This document shows, in pieces, positions 45,301 to 54,033 of a stretch of 64,000 nt of DNA (the stretch's first letter is position 1; each line of letters begins with the position of its first letter). The stretch comes from QZLE01 sp033852135. GTDB taxonomy: Bacteria; Pseudomonadota; Gammaproteobacteria; QZLD01. Below the pieces are notes generated by a model. It saw only the letters and a program-made list of their open reading frames with translations, made no database searches and had not been told where the DNA came from. The stretch spans positions 98,022 through 162,021 of the forward strand of contig JAWSVB010000006.1 of the NCBI GenBank assembly GCA_033852135.1, read 5' to 3'. The translations under genes and the position numbers were made by a program.

Positions 45301-45589
45301 GTTGGGCGTTTAATTCATTTAGGTCGATTCCAAGTGATGGAGGAAGCTCAGTTACTTCAGCTTGTGGAAGTAGTCCGGCATAGTTAGAGCTGACCCCTGT
45401 GCCCTCTTTAAACTTAACTACGATTTTCTCATATTCTGCGCTGTTAGCTACAGTTGTTATGGCTGAGTTTTTAGCTGCAGGGATGCGTGGTAAAAGCTCA
45501 GTGGCATAGGTGCTGCTAAGTGATGCTGTTGCAAGGATAGCGGCAGCTAGCCCTTTAACGGCAGTTTTTTTAAACAAATTGCTGGTCAT
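42311..45589 (-). CDS. Secreted S8 subtilase with Ig-like repeats and three AGRAY domains
   Basis: A 1092-residue exported serine protease. A signal peptide (KGLAAAILATASLSSTYA) is followed by a propeptide-like region to about 200. The catalytic triad is visible: Asp in VVDVEGGWQ (~228), His in DHGSAVMGV (~262) and Ser in SGTSSASPVVVG (~449). The C-terminal half contains AGRAY domains at about 520-594, 680-757 and 1033-1092, one DUF5011 repeat (~603-678) and three Ig-like repeats (~765-1030) of the CEGTxxFTC type. ATG 45589 is preferred because GAGG lies eight bases upstream. It probably acts on extracellular proteins, with the tail binding a surface or polymer. Confidence 0.93.
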   Translation of the reverse strand: MTSNLFKKTAVKGLAAAILATASLSSTYATELLPRIPAAKNSAITTVANSAEYEKIVVKFKEGTGVSSNYAGLLPQAEVTELPPSLGIDLNELNAQLEQINQYVASLGLNFSDLFNIDTSILQDLKAKGEANTGKQLADLTLYFELPTYGLTNTQIQQVVDSLNSYTSIEISYAEPKAEVAAITPDFQDYDPNDSSKKFQGYLNAASENGIDAKYAWTIAGGKGEGVKVVDVEGGWQVTHEDFPPVFFSAGDMYSSESWVDHGSAVMGVMGGQENGYGVTGIAPNAQFGYSSIGGQGTATAITSAANAVGAGGIVLIELHRGGPTLQESCSCNNGQCNYIAMEYWQAEYDAISTATANGVIVVEAAGNGSADLDDPIYDNKFDRNFRDSGAIVVGASSSTSTAPMCWTNNGTRVDVHGWGENVVTMGYGNIYTNPDDPNNKDYEYTGYFSGTSSASPVVVGAVAAIQGVSKANNGETLTSYQIRDLLTQTGTQQDINLDVEIGPLPNLKAAIDVLLGAAVCTEFTATNSEHETAGRAYSETKKVGETCYGTFCFGGTDQTTWFVTDSAENLGTDGDATTVIHKNSDGTFAQGICPTPDVTAPIITLLGDNPLDIFQGGDFTDPGATAADDRDGDITAQINTNSNVNTAALGQYQVTYDVTDAAGNAAATVTRNVNVVPAPACVEFTNTASAHEAAGRAYSETKKEGETCYGTFCFGGTEVTTWYATGSAENLGTSGSATITLKEQPAGSGVFVQGNCPTDPQPPVIESYEITTLNNYQAVVTGTASDQDGDIDRVVLGLGAVTGIICEGTNYFTCTLDYSEHDITVGAALGVTLAAYDSREAASNIEQFTITRPENQAPVVNAVNAAISGNTVTITGTASDADNDLKEIILYGEGGGIYCEGLESFTCTITDTAEGEHTWHVKAVDTTLQQSELYAINFVITGQSAPTIDTHQYSQNGSTITFTGTASDPDGDLDRVILTLAAAGGIVCEGTANFTCVFEATQPGTYTLGVVAVDALDNYGEVQGPYEFVVEAGPSCVTDTNTNHGTAGRATLKYNVLYYAAGSNDYLGMANDTTSLEETSTGNWSKVSSCQ

Positions 45590-45895
45590 TTGATAATGCC
45601 TCATTGTTAGATTACCCGTGATGCTAAACAGTTCTAATCCATGAGCTGAGGAGTTCGGTAATATCCATCCATATGTGGGTTAACAGCTGTGATACATGGC
45701 TAATAGAGAATTGTCCTGTTCTCTGCTTTCAGCTGAAAAGTCCATCCCAAATGACGCTTTAATCCAAGAAAATAAAAAATAGGACTAGGCGCCACAATCA
45801 ATCACATTGTAATAATATTGTGAACTAGTTCAAGTTTTTTATTTGAAAATTGTGATTTGTAATAAAAGTTTAATTGAAAAAAGTAACTTTTATCT
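45590..45895. promoter_or_regulatory. Intergenic region upstream of subtilase
   Basis: A 306-base gap between two reverse-strand genes, AT-rich. It should contain the subtilase promoter. No gene or repeat was recognised. Confidence 0.3.
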
Positions 45896-46759
45896 CTATC
45901 CGCCACTCTGTTGTAATTCAAATTCCTCAATTGCCCCTTTTAACAGCTTGGCTTTCTTGCTGTCAGCAGGAATTTTACTCAGAGTGTCTTTATAGGTATC
46001 GATATTATTAGGGTTAAGAAATGGAACTATGTTTTGTGCTGCTGTTTGTGATGCATAGGGTGCGCCAGTGATTATCAGGTTGGTAAATGTTTGATCTATC
46101 TCAGCTCCATATCCTTGGGGCATATAGCGATACAGCTCATCCATCAATTGCTCAACTATCATTGCATCGTAGTTATCTTCGGTAATTTCGATAATGGCAT
46201 CAAAGTTTGCAGCAGATGGGGGAAGTTGCGCTAATAGATCGAGAGCGGCTTGCTGTACATGACCATCAGGATTATTTAGTGAATCAAGTGCTGCTTGTTC
46301 CAGTTCGGTTGCGGTGATTTCACTGTTTTTCCACATGGCCATTAGGTTATGCAGTTCATCCTTTATCTCTTGACCAATTTGGTAGTCTACTTGGCGCGGA
46401 TCTTGATTTTGGTAGCCGCAGTCGTTGTCGTTATAGCAGGAGTTAAGAAAACGTAGCTGGGAAAGGTTGTCTTCAGGATCTTTAACTTCCGTTGCTTGAA
46501 TCATTGTTACGGTTTTAGGTTGTTCGATCTCCACTTGTTCTGCAACAATTGTGGTTGGTTGAGGTTTAGGTTGTTGAGATTTAGGCTGTTGAGGCTCAAC
46601 TTGAATCTTTTTAGGCTTTTCAATAGGGATAACTGGTTTTGCGATTTGTTCGGTGGGTTGATTGTCATCACTGGGTTGCGAAAAAATATAGAATAAACAT
46701 GCGATAAAAACCAGGTTGGCAGCGATGGAGATAATTAGTATGAGTCGATTTTTTTGCAT
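45896..46759 (-). CDS. Membrane-anchored protein with Pro/Gln-rich linker
   Basis: A 287-residue protein. One N-terminal membrane helix (LILIISIAANLVFIACLFYIF) is followed by a Lys/Pro/Gln-rich linker (about 30-75) and then a helical periplasmic domain. That domain contains repeat-like helices (AALDSLNNPDGHVQQAALDLLAQL; EIDQTFTNLIITGAPYASQTAAQNIV) suggesting a HEAT-like fold. It follows the lysozyme-like gene by five bases, so the two form an operon. I do not recognise a named family. Confidence 0.75.
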   Translation of the reverse strand: MQKNRLILIISIAANLVFIACLFYIFSQPSDDNQPTEQIAKPVIPIEKPKKIQVEPQQPKSQQPKPQPTTIVAEQVEIEQPKTVTMIQATEVKDPEDNLSQLRFLNSCYNDNDCGYQNQDPRQVDYQIGQEIKDELHNLMAMWKNSEITATELEQAALDSLNNPDGHVQQAALDLLAQLPPSAANFDAIIEITEDNYDAMIVEQLMDELYRYMPQGYGAEIDQTFTNLIITGAPYASQTAAQNIVPFLNPNNIDTYKDTLSKIPADSKKAKLLKGAIEEFELQQSGG

Positions 46760-46764
46760 GATTT

Positions 46765-48486
46765 TTAGTACTCTTTTTTATTCCTAAAGCTTTTAATTAC
46801 AGTGGTGCATAACATCATCAGGATAAGATCGATACAGGTGCTGCCACCGCCGCTACTGCTTTCACCGCTGCTGCTGTCATCGCTACTACTGCCGCTATTA
46901 CTATCACCGCTACTGTTTTGCGAATTATCTTCTTCCACAATTGTAGCCCAGTTTGCCGTAGTTGGTGGTTCAATTATGTGGCCGCCATATATGAATCCAG
47001 ATTGCCCTGCATAATCCACCTCATAATAGATCTTGTTATCGTTTTCTTCTACAACATAGGACTGAACTTGAAGCTCAGTAAACTGTGGTACAGCGGATAT
47101 CTTTGTTCCACCTGGAGTTGCGCGTAGGTTTATTCCGGAATCAATAACGATACGTATTGTTTGACCAGTAACGGGAATTAGCTGTTCTTGTGGGATTTCG
47201 CTGGAAATTGCTGTCCATAAAGCTGCATCTGCTGTGTCTCCAGCATAGATGTATCCGGTTTGACCATTGTAAGTAACCATATAGAAGCGATCGTGCTCTT
47301 GTTTATCTTCAACCTGAAAATCGAGCACCTGCAGGATAAAGTTGGCCGGTATATCTCCAATCTTACCTCCACCAGGGGTAGCGGTTAACTCTATATCTTG
47401 CAGCACTTGAATGAAACTGCCGACAGGGTGCAGGTTTTGAATTAGATCGGAGCATATCTGGTGCGGGTTGTAATCACTGCGGGTAATTCCACTTATATCC
47501 GCAGTTGTAAGTTGGGTGACTAAATTAAGATCGAAGTCAGCTACATGGGTAAGGCAGGTTGCATTGCGCTCATCATCCAGGCAGTGCAGGCGCTGGTTGG
47601 CGTAGATACATGCATCACCGCTATCTATTTTCAGCAGCTTTTCATCCCAGGCGGAAAAATCAGTTCGATGGCAGTTGGTGCCACCTTCGGCAAGACACTC
47701 AACATCGATAGCGGAGGTGTGCTCAGTATCATCGATGTAACCATTCCAGGATTGATTGTCATATTTGCTGGCAAAACCGATATCATTGTTGGCCCATAGA
47801 TCATCAGGGTCGGTCCAACGACAAATTTGTGATGGCCCACCGTTATATGCGGAATAGGCACTGCGGGCACGGTTGCGCCAGTTAGTTGCCGAATCAAGAC
47901 ATGACTCATCCGGTGCATTTTGCCACTCGGCATAATAGATATCGAGCGCATAGATTATGTTTTCAATTAGGTTGAATCCTTTGCCTTGATTGAGGGCGAC
48001 AAAGTGCCAGCGATCGTCTATCTGCATCATCCCATGTCCGTGCCCGGAGTCACCACGTACCATTTTTATGCGGTTATCTGTCGCCGTTCTATAGTGGGAC
48101 CAAAAGGTTTCTTGATGCGCAACTGTATTGATAGCGTGCTGCCATGCCGTTTGTTCAGCTGCTGAAGCATCTGGTTTACGTGTTAATAGGTAATAGTTAG
48201 CTGCATCGCGGATAAAGGCATTGAGCTCTTGCATGTAGCGCCTGCGTTCGCTGCTTCTATCTGCTGAGTCTATAAAAATTACAGTGCCATAGTTTTCGGT
48301 AACGTAAGCTTCAGTACCGAATGGGGTTACATCGCAACCATTGGGGACGCGGCCAAAATTCCACTCTCCATCAACTTCGTTTAGGCATTGCCAGTCGTCT
48401 TCAGTGTCATTATATGCTGCATGCGTTAAAGGGGTTATTAGTAGTGCAATTATGGTGATATATGTGCGCATCTTAGATGCCGGCAT
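46765..48486 (-). CDS. Lysozyme-like protein with SH3b domains and GlyGly-CTERM-like tail
   Basis: A 573-residue exported protein with a signal peptide (MRTYITIIALLITPLTHA). Residues about 80-260 look like a lysozyme/transglycosylase fold: HQETFWSHY, GHGHGMMQIDDRWH and SAYSAYNGGPSQICRW. Two SH3-type-3 domains follow (about 350-430 and 440-520; GINLRATPGGTKIS). A Ser/Gly-rich linker leads to SSGGGSTC, a hydrophobic helix and a basic end (FRNKKEY). That tripartite tail resembles GlyGly-CTERM signals cut by rhombosortase. The ATG at 48486 follows AAGGATAATTCC. It probably remodels or binds peptidoglycan. Confidence 0.8.
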   Translation of the reverse strand: MPASKMRTYITIIALLITPLTHAAYNDTEDDWQCLNEVDGEWNFGRVPNGCDVTPFGTEAYVTENYGTVIFIDSADRSSERRRYMQELNAFIRDAANYYLLTRKPDASAAEQTAWQHAINTVAHQETFWSHYRTATDNRIKMVRGDSGHGHGMMQIDDRWHFVALNQGKGFNLIENIIYALDIYYAEWQNAPDESCLDSATNWRNRARSAYSAYNGGPSQICRWTDPDDLWANNDIGFASKYDNQSWNGYIDDTEHTSAIDVECLAEGGTNCHRTDFSAWDEKLLKIDSGDACIYANQRLHCLDDERNATCLTHVADFDLNLVTQLTTADISGITRSDYNPHQICSDLIQNLHPVGSFIQVLQDIELTATPGGGKIGDIPANFILQVLDFQVEDKQEHDRFYMVTYNGQTGYIYAGDTADAALWTAISSEIPQEQLIPVTGQTIRIVIDSGINLRATPGGTKISAVPQFTELQVQSYVVEENDNKIYYEVDYAGQSGFIYGGHIIEPPTTANWATIVEEDNSQNSSGDSNSGSSSDDSSSGESSSGGGSTCIDLILMMLCTTVIKSFRNKKEY

Positions 48487-48686
48487 TGGAATTATCCTTA
48501 ATAAACTAATTTGCTCTGGTTGTTTTTTGCGCCAACTTTAAAAAATCTTGTTTAAAGATATTAGCATGAATAAAAATAGAGTGGATGTGACTCAGTTAAT
48601 ATACAGTGGTCTTTATGAACTCGGCTTTTTCAACCTTGTCCAATTATATAGCTACCAATATATAGCTACATAAAGGAGTGTGTATC

Positions 48687-49295
48687 ATGAAGATCTTAAC
48701 TGCCCTTTTACTTTCTTGTGCGGCAATCACCAGCTGTGCAGAAAATAATTCCTCTTCAAAGGCTGGAAATTCAGGGATAAATACGTCAGCAAAGCAGATG
48801 GCAACTGCTGCTGATAGTTCAACTAAAGCTGCGGTTGTAGATCATGCGAAGAGATACACCAAACCATCTGCAGCAGTAATCCGCAAAAAACTGAATCAGA
48901 TGCAATATAAGGTTACTCAGCAAGAGGGGACCGAGCCCTCTTTTAATAATGAATATTGGGACAATAAAAAACCAGGGATCTATGTGGATATAGTTTCTGG
49001 TGAGCCACTTTTTAGCTCTACCGATAAATACAGGTCAGGAACTGGGTGGCCAAGTTTTACTAAGCCTATCGATAAAATGTTTATAACCGAACATGAGGAT
49101 CGTAAGTTCTTTCAAACTCGGATTGAGCTTAGAAGCACTTTTGGCGATTCCCATTTAGGGCATGTATTTGATGATGGTCCAGCGCCAACTGGATTACGTT
49201 ATTGTATCAACTCGGCCTCTCTGCGTTTTATTGCAGTAGAGGAGATGGAGAAAGAGGGGTACAGTGATTATTTGTATCTATTTGAAACAAAATAG
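48687..49295 (+). CDS. msrB: Lipoprotein methionine-R-sulfoxide reductase
   Basis: A 202-residue protein with a lipoprotein signal (MKILTALLLSCAAITSC, lipobox ITSC). A complete MsrB domain occupies about 72-200 (SGTGWPSF, DSHLGHVFDDGPAPTGLRYCINSASLRF). The catalytic Cys is in RYCINSAS. The zinc CxxC pairs of many MsrB proteins are not seen. It should repair methionine oxidation at the periplasmic face. ATG 48687 is preferred, eight bases after AAGGAG. The next gene encodes a second, very similar MsrB domain. Confidence 0.93.
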   Translation: MKILTALLLSCAAITSCAENNSSSKAGNSGINTSAKQMATAADSSTKAAVVDHAKRYTKPSAAVIRKKLNQMQYKVTQQEGTEPSFNNEYWDNKKPGIYVDIVSGEPLFSSTDKYRSGTGWPSFTKPIDKMFITEHEDRKFFQTRIELRSTFGDSHLGHVFDDGPAPTGLRYCINSASLRFIAVEEMEKEGYSDYLYLFETK

Positions 49296-49421
49296 GTGTG
49301 GATAGCTTGAATATAGAGGCCTAGATTTATCGAGACTTTTATGGCGTGTGGATTTTAGGCCTATTAACTGATGGATAAATGTAGGTGCTGATATGTGGTG
49401 TTGGTAAAATTGGTGGTTGTG

Positions 49422-50510
49422 ATGGATAAAGATATTGTTAATCAAAATAGCGTTAATGAAACTATTGGTTATGAGCTAGCAACAGTCGCTGGTGGTTGCT
49501 TCTGGTGTATAGAGGGTGTATTTAAGAGGCAAAAAGGGGTGGTCTCCGTTGTTTCTGGATATGCTGGCGGTGATGTTGAAAACCCAAGTTATACCCAGGT
49601 TTCTACTGGTGATACTGGGCATGTTGAGGCGGTGCAGATAACTTTTGATCCGCAGCAAATTGGTTATGCAGATATTTTGCGTATTTTTTGGCGCCAGTTT
49701 GACCCAACCGATGCCGGCGGTTCGTTCGGGGATCGTGGTCCACAATATGAAAGCCGTATTTTTTATCACTCTGCACTACAAAAGCAGGTGGCGCAGATTT
49801 CAAAACAGGAGCTGCAGGATTCGAATACTTTTGCAGATGCAGTTGTAACGCCAATTATTGCATTCACTAATTTTTATCCGGCTGAGGAGTATCATCAGGA
49901 GTATTCAAAAAAGAATACTGGCCATTATGAGCGCTACCGTTTTTTCTCTGGTAGAGATAAGTTCATTAAAGAATCTTGGGGGGATACTCCATTGATATTA
50001 GGGGAGCAACCTTTGTTTAAAAATGAGTTTGAAAATACAGATGCAGAAGCGGATCTAAGCATAAAATATCAAAAACCTGATGATAGTGTGTTGCGTAAAA
50101 CTCTTACTAATACACAGTATAAAGTGACTCAGCTAGATCGAACTGAACCCTCTTTTAATAATGAGTATTGGGATAATAAAGCCCCAGGCATCTATGTTGA
50201 TATCGCTTCGGGTGAGCCGCTTTTTAGTTCTACTGCCAAATATAACTCTGGAACTGGGTGGCCAAGTTTTTACCAGCCAATTGATAAGAGATTTATTACA
50301 GAACATGTGGATCGTAAATTATTCAATACCAGGACCGAGATAAGAAGTAAATTTGCAGATTCCCATCTTGGGCATGTATTTGAGGATGGGCCAGCTCCAA
50401 CGGGGTTGCGCTACTGTATGAATTCATCAGCGATGCGTTTTATTGCGCTAGAAGATATGCTGCAAGAGGGGTACGGCGAGTATTTATATCTGTTTGAAGA
50501 GGATGAATAA
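49422..50510 (+). CDS. Bifunctional methionine sulfoxide reductase MsrA/MsrB
   Basis: A 362-residue fusion. The MsrA domain (about 15-170) has the nucleophile in AGGCFWCIEGVF and the block GYAGG...YTQVSTGDTGHVEAVQI. The MsrB domain (about 215-358) has SGTGWPSF and GLRYCMNSSAMRF. It reduces both methionine sulfoxide epimers. No signal peptide is evident at the chosen ATG, so it may be cytoplasmic; an upstream GTG at 49395 gives a slightly hydrophobic extension. Its MsrB half is a close paralogue of the preceding gene. Confidence 0.94.
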   Translation: MDKDIVNQNSVNETIGYELATVAGGCFWCIEGVFKRQKGVVSVVSGYAGGDVENPSYTQVSTGDTGHVEAVQITFDPQQIGYADILRIFWRQFDPTDAGGSFGDRGPQYESRIFYHSALQKQVAQISKQELQDSNTFADAVVTPIIAFTNFYPAEEYHQEYSKKNTGHYERYRFFSGRDKFIKESWGDTPLILGEQPLFKNEFENTDAEADLSIKYQKPDDSVLRKTLTNTQYKVTQLDRTEPSFNNEYWDNKAPGIYVDIASGEPLFSSTAKYNSGTGWPSFYQPIDKRFITEHVDRKLFNTRTEIRSKFADSHLGHVFEDGPAPTGLRYCMNSSAMRFIALEDMLQEGYGEYLYLFEEDE

Positions 50511-50599
50511 AGGTGGGTAAAAAAGCGGTTCTGATAAGAGCTGTTTTGATAAGCACTGTATTGATAAGCGTGGTGGTTGGATAAGGGTTATGGTTATAG

Positions 50600-50628
50600 A
50601 AAAGCCCCGAATGTATCGAGGCTTTTTA
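50600..50628. terminator. Bidirectional terminator between msrAB and PEP-CTERM gene
   Basis: AAAAGCCCCGA and TCGAGGCTTTTT form a stem around ATGTA with T runs on both strands. It separates two convergent genes. Confidence 0.85.
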
Positions 50629-50663
50629 AAGAAAAGTGCCAAATTATAGGGTTATGAATATAA

Positions 50664-51191
50664 TTATTTTTTAGATTTTCTGGTGAAACCCATACCAAGT
50701 AAGCCGAGACCAAGAATGGCCATGATTGCTGGTTCAGGCACTTTTTCATAGGTGAGACAGTCAAAGCTAGGATCAGTCCAGTTTCCGCTAACTGAGAATG
50801 TTACTAGATCAACGTTCATCATTCCTGTGAAATTATATATGTTGCCTTGGCCGCCGATAATGGTATTGGTTGCTACTAAAGCTGCGCCGTCATACCCTTT
50901 CCAAATGATTGGATCTGAAGTGTCAACGTGGACAAGGAATACGCTTAATAGATCAAATTTTCCCCCAGTTGTTAGTGAGAAGGTTTCAGGACCTGAATCA
51001 CAGCAGTCTAGATACCAGTTTCCATTGGTTCTGACGGGTTCAGCAGAAGTTGCAGTGATTGTCATGCCATTTTCTGTATAACTGGCTCCAGTTGTGGTTG
51101 CTTCAAAAGAAAGTCCGATTGGAGCTGCGCTAGCTATGCTTGATAAAGCCAGGGTGGTTAGTCCAACAATAATTCCAAAGATAGTTTTCAT
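50664..51191 (-). CDS. PEP-CTERM sorting-domain protein
   Basis: A 175-residue exported protein with a signal peptide (IIVGLTTLALSSIASAAPIG). It ends in a PEP-CTERM tail: VPEPAIMAILGLGLLGMGF then RKSKK. The middle is beta-rich (GNWYLDCCDSGPETFSL; LLSVFLVHVDTSDPIIWKGYDG) and resembles PEP-CTERM surface proteins of unknown role. The tail implies an exosortase (EpsH-type) elsewhere in the genome. It should be linked to exopolysaccharide or surface assembly. Confidence 0.88.
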   Translation of the reverse strand: MKTIFGIIVGLTTLALSSIASAAPIGLSFEATTTGASYTENGMTITATSAEPVRTNGNWYLDCCDSGPETFSLTTGGKFDLLSVFLVHVDTSDPIIWKGYDGAALVATNTIIGGQGNIYNFTGMMNVDLVTFSVSGNWTDPSFDCLTYEKVPEPAIMAILGLGLLGMGFTRKSKK

Positions 51192-51387
51192 AGTCTTATC
51201 CTCATGTTCAAGGTTAAAGAAAAGTCACTTGGATCTCCCTATGTTTTATATAAAAGCAATTGTTGGGCCACTAATATATTTGCCAATATAAGCAATTACT
51301 TATGATGATTTGGTTGTTGAGCTAAGTGCTAGACTGTAAATAAATTCGACAGAGCTGCTGCGTATATCTTGTTATTTTATAACGTTT

Positions 51388-52173
51388 TTATTGGGCAAAA
51401 AATCGCCTTAATGTTTGAGAATACTCAGTTTTTGCAGATATGTCGTTGTGGTCAGCAGATTTAATAATAATTTCTGCTATTTGCTCGCTTGGAAATGCCG
51501 CTATAAGGTTTGCTGAATTTTTTCGAGGTATTATTTGGTCTCTAGCGGCGATAATGGCTAGTGTTTTGGCTGAGATCTTACCGACTCTGGAGATAGAGTC
51601 ATACTTGTCTTGCAGCATTATATTCATTGGGTAGATGGGGAGTTTATTCTGCGCGACATTTTCAATGCTGTCAAAAGGGGTGATGAGAGCAAGTTTATCT
51701 ATTTTTTTATTTGCAGCCACATATGTTGCCACGCCACTACCGAGGCTGCGGCCCATAATAGATATGGAATCATGGGTTGTAGCGATATGGTCATAAAGCG
51801 TTAATGCATCGGAATAGATGGCTGCTTCACTTGGGCTACCGGAGCTATGGCTATAACCGCGATAGTTGCAGAGATATAGGGTGTATCCAGGTAGGGTGCT
51901 GATAAAATCATGTGCATTGTAGATTACCGCCTCGGCATTGCCGCCGAAATAGATCAGAGCTTTCCTCTTACCTTTATTAACAGTGATAATTTCAATCTCT
52001 TCCCCCTGATTTTGCAGCTTAAATGAATCAAACTTATGCCAAACTGGTTTGGTTGGCATATATAGAAAATCTCTCTGAAAAATAAACAGAAGCAGTCCAA
52101 ATATTAAATATATGGAGAAGTAGAGCAGGATTCTTTTTGGGGTTATCAGTTTTAAGATAAATTGTTTAAGCAT
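51388..52173 (-). CDS. Membrane-anchored alpha/beta hydrolase
   Basis: A 261-residue protein with an N-terminal membrane helix (RILLYFSIYLIFGLLLFIF) and an alpha/beta-hydrolase fold. The oxyanion region is YFGGNAEAV, the nucleophile elbow is GRSLGSG, and Asp and His appear in AARDQIIP and SADHNDI. It is related to the YfhR/BEM46 group of hydrolases. The substrate is unknown. Confidence 0.87.
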   Translation of the reverse strand: MLKQFILKLITPKRILLYFSIYLIFGLLLFIFQRDFLYMPTKPVWHKFDSFKLQNQGEEIEIITVNKGKRKALIYFGGNAEAVIYNAHDFISTLPGYTLYLCNYRGYSHSSGSPSEAAIYSDALTLYDHIATTHDSISIMGRSLGSGVATYVAANKKIDKLALITPFDSIENVAQNKLPIYPMNIMLQDKYDSISRVGKISAKTLAIIAARDQIIPRKNSANLIAAFPSEQIAEIIIKSADHNDISAKTEYSQTLRRFFAQ

Positions 52174-52243
52174 CTATAAGTTTTTCAGTGTGTTACTCGC
52201 ATAGCAATTCTTACTATAATTACATAAAAAGGTAAGAACTGCT

Positions 52244-53848
52244 TTATTTTGCGGTCTCATGTAGCGGTAAAATTGCATAGCGCTCAAAATCTCTCCCTTT
52301 TTCAATCAACTCTTGCAGGATGACGTGAACCACCTTGTCTTCAAGATTGATTAATATCACCGTATTAGTAGCATAAAGATCGGGGGGGACAATGATAGAA
52401 ACTTGGTCCTGCATAGGGTTTTTATTTGGAGCCAATATAGCGCGGAATAGGTTATAGCTACTGCTTTCGCCACGCACCGCTTTGACCTCCACAGCTTGAG
52501 AAGTGTCGGCAAAGATATAGATTCCAAACTCTATCCCACCATTGGGGCGGGCTTTTATCCAGCGAATCACCCCTATCTGCCATGGGGTATTAGCATCTTG
52601 AGCGGTTCGAAATGTTACTGTTTCACCCACGTGTGCGTGCATACTGCAGCGCTGTGGACAGAAAATAGCAATGCCGGATTCACTTTGATTCTTTTGGTTC
52701 CAGGTTGTTGCCTGCTGTTCTATCTCTTGGGAGTCATCCAGTATCTGCGATATATCCTCATTGGGGAGGTTTATTTTTGCCGAGAAATCTTTGCAGCCAT
52801 TAATAAAGTAATAGCAGGCGCTAAGGTTATTGGCGACTGTAAGCTTTTCTGACACAGGTATTCGAGGGGACGATCTATGTTGCCGTGGATGAAGTGCTTT
52901 TAATAGGCGCTTATATAATTCTAGCTGCCCATTATCGATTGATAGGCTTGCTCCTGAACCTTTTTTGGAGTCATTGATTTGGTTATTTAGTATCTGTATC
53001 AGGTCTTTTTGCGATATTACGCGCACATGCTCAAGATTTATTTGGATATCACCATCAAACATGAATTTTGGTGGCTTATCCTCATCCATATTGATAAAAC
53101 AATTATCTTTAAGCGCTTCAATGTTGTCGGGCTTAGTAATATGGACAAAGTTAGCCCAGCGGGGAATCCTTTCATAGATCGAGGCAACCTCACCCTTATG
53201 TAAATGGTAAGGGTTAAAAACCGCAAGAAGAATAGCGCGATAATAAGCCTGCTTGATGGAAAGCATGGTCTCCATATCGGTGCATTTCTCCACCCTTGCT
53301 GTATGGATACTGAGTTTTTCTGCGTGCAGGTAGATCTGGTTCATATCGAGCCAGATTCGGGCAGGTTCAGGCCAGTAAATTCTATAAGTTTCAAGTAGTA
53401 ACGAGCTAAGATTGTTGATACAACGTTGGAATGTGTTTACCACTTGCTGGGAATTTTTATCCCCCTCTTTATACTTCTTTAGGTTTTCATATGCTTCTTT
53501 TGCAGCGATCTTATAGCCAGTTCCGACTGCGGTAATTAATTGGATATTAAGCAGAGCAACAGCTTGGTGCTCTTCATCAAGAGGGATGTTTGCATGGATA
53601 TAGTTAGCAGTGAGGGAGTTGCATAATCTTTTTACCACCGGGCGAAACTGTTCCATTACCTCATAGCGGTCACTTTTTTTCAGCTCAGATTTGTTAATAC
53701 GATCTAAAAAAAGTTTGATTTCGGTGCTTGATTGAACCACATCGTGTGACAGGGTTGCGAGCCACGCCTCAAGTATCGGAAGCGTTAAAGATACGCATTC
53801 TTCATCACTGCTTTCTTGATTGGGTATTGATAACTCTATAGTTTCCAT
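52244..53848 (-). CDS. Large protein with PilZ-like C-terminal part
   Basis: A 534-residue cytoplasmic protein with no membrane segment. The first ~300 residues are helical. A possible PilZ-type RSSPRIPVS box lies near 325. The C-terminal half contains GETVTFRTAQ...WQIGVIRWIKARPNGGIEFGIYIFAD, reminiscent of the second PilZ barrel motif. c-di-GMP binding is plausible but not certain, because the RxxxR box is imperfect. The next gene, divergent, encodes a bona fide PilZ protein. Confidence 0.7.
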   Translation of the reverse strand: METIELSIPNQESSDEECVSLTLPILEAWLATLSHDVVQSSTEIKLFLDRINKSELKKSDRYEVMEQFRPVVKRLCNSLTANYIHANIPLDEEHQAVALLNIQLITAVGTGYKIAAKEAYENLKKYKEGDKNSQQVVNTFQRCINNLSSLLLETYRIYWPEPARIWLDMNQIYLHAEKLSIHTARVEKCTDMETMLSIKQAYYRAILLAVFNPYHLHKGEVASIYERIPRWANFVHITKPDNIEALKDNCFINMDEDKPPKFMFDGDIQINLEHVRVISQKDLIQILNNQINDSKKGSGASLSIDNGQLELYKRLLKALHPRQHRSSPRIPVSEKLTVANNLSACYYFINGCKDFSAKINLPNEDISQILDDSQEIEQQATTWNQKNQSESGIAIFCPQRCSMHAHVGETVTFRTAQDANTPWQIGVIRWIKARPNGGIEFGIYIFADTSQAVEVKAVRGESSSYNLFRAILAPNKNPMQDQVSIIVPPDLYATNTVILINLEDKVVHVILQELIEKGRDFERYAILPLHETAK

Positions 53849-54033
53849 CGGTAAAGGATCCAGAACTTACTTATTGATATATAGAATATAATTGCAAATC
53901 ACCTCTTTTTCCTTGCTTTGCACTCTAATCCTTGAAAATATGGGATCTATTCGACGTTTTAGAAATGTTTTACTTTTGAATATTGGTTTTAGCTACGATA
54001 ATTTAATTAGATTTTTAAGGTATTTATTTAGTG

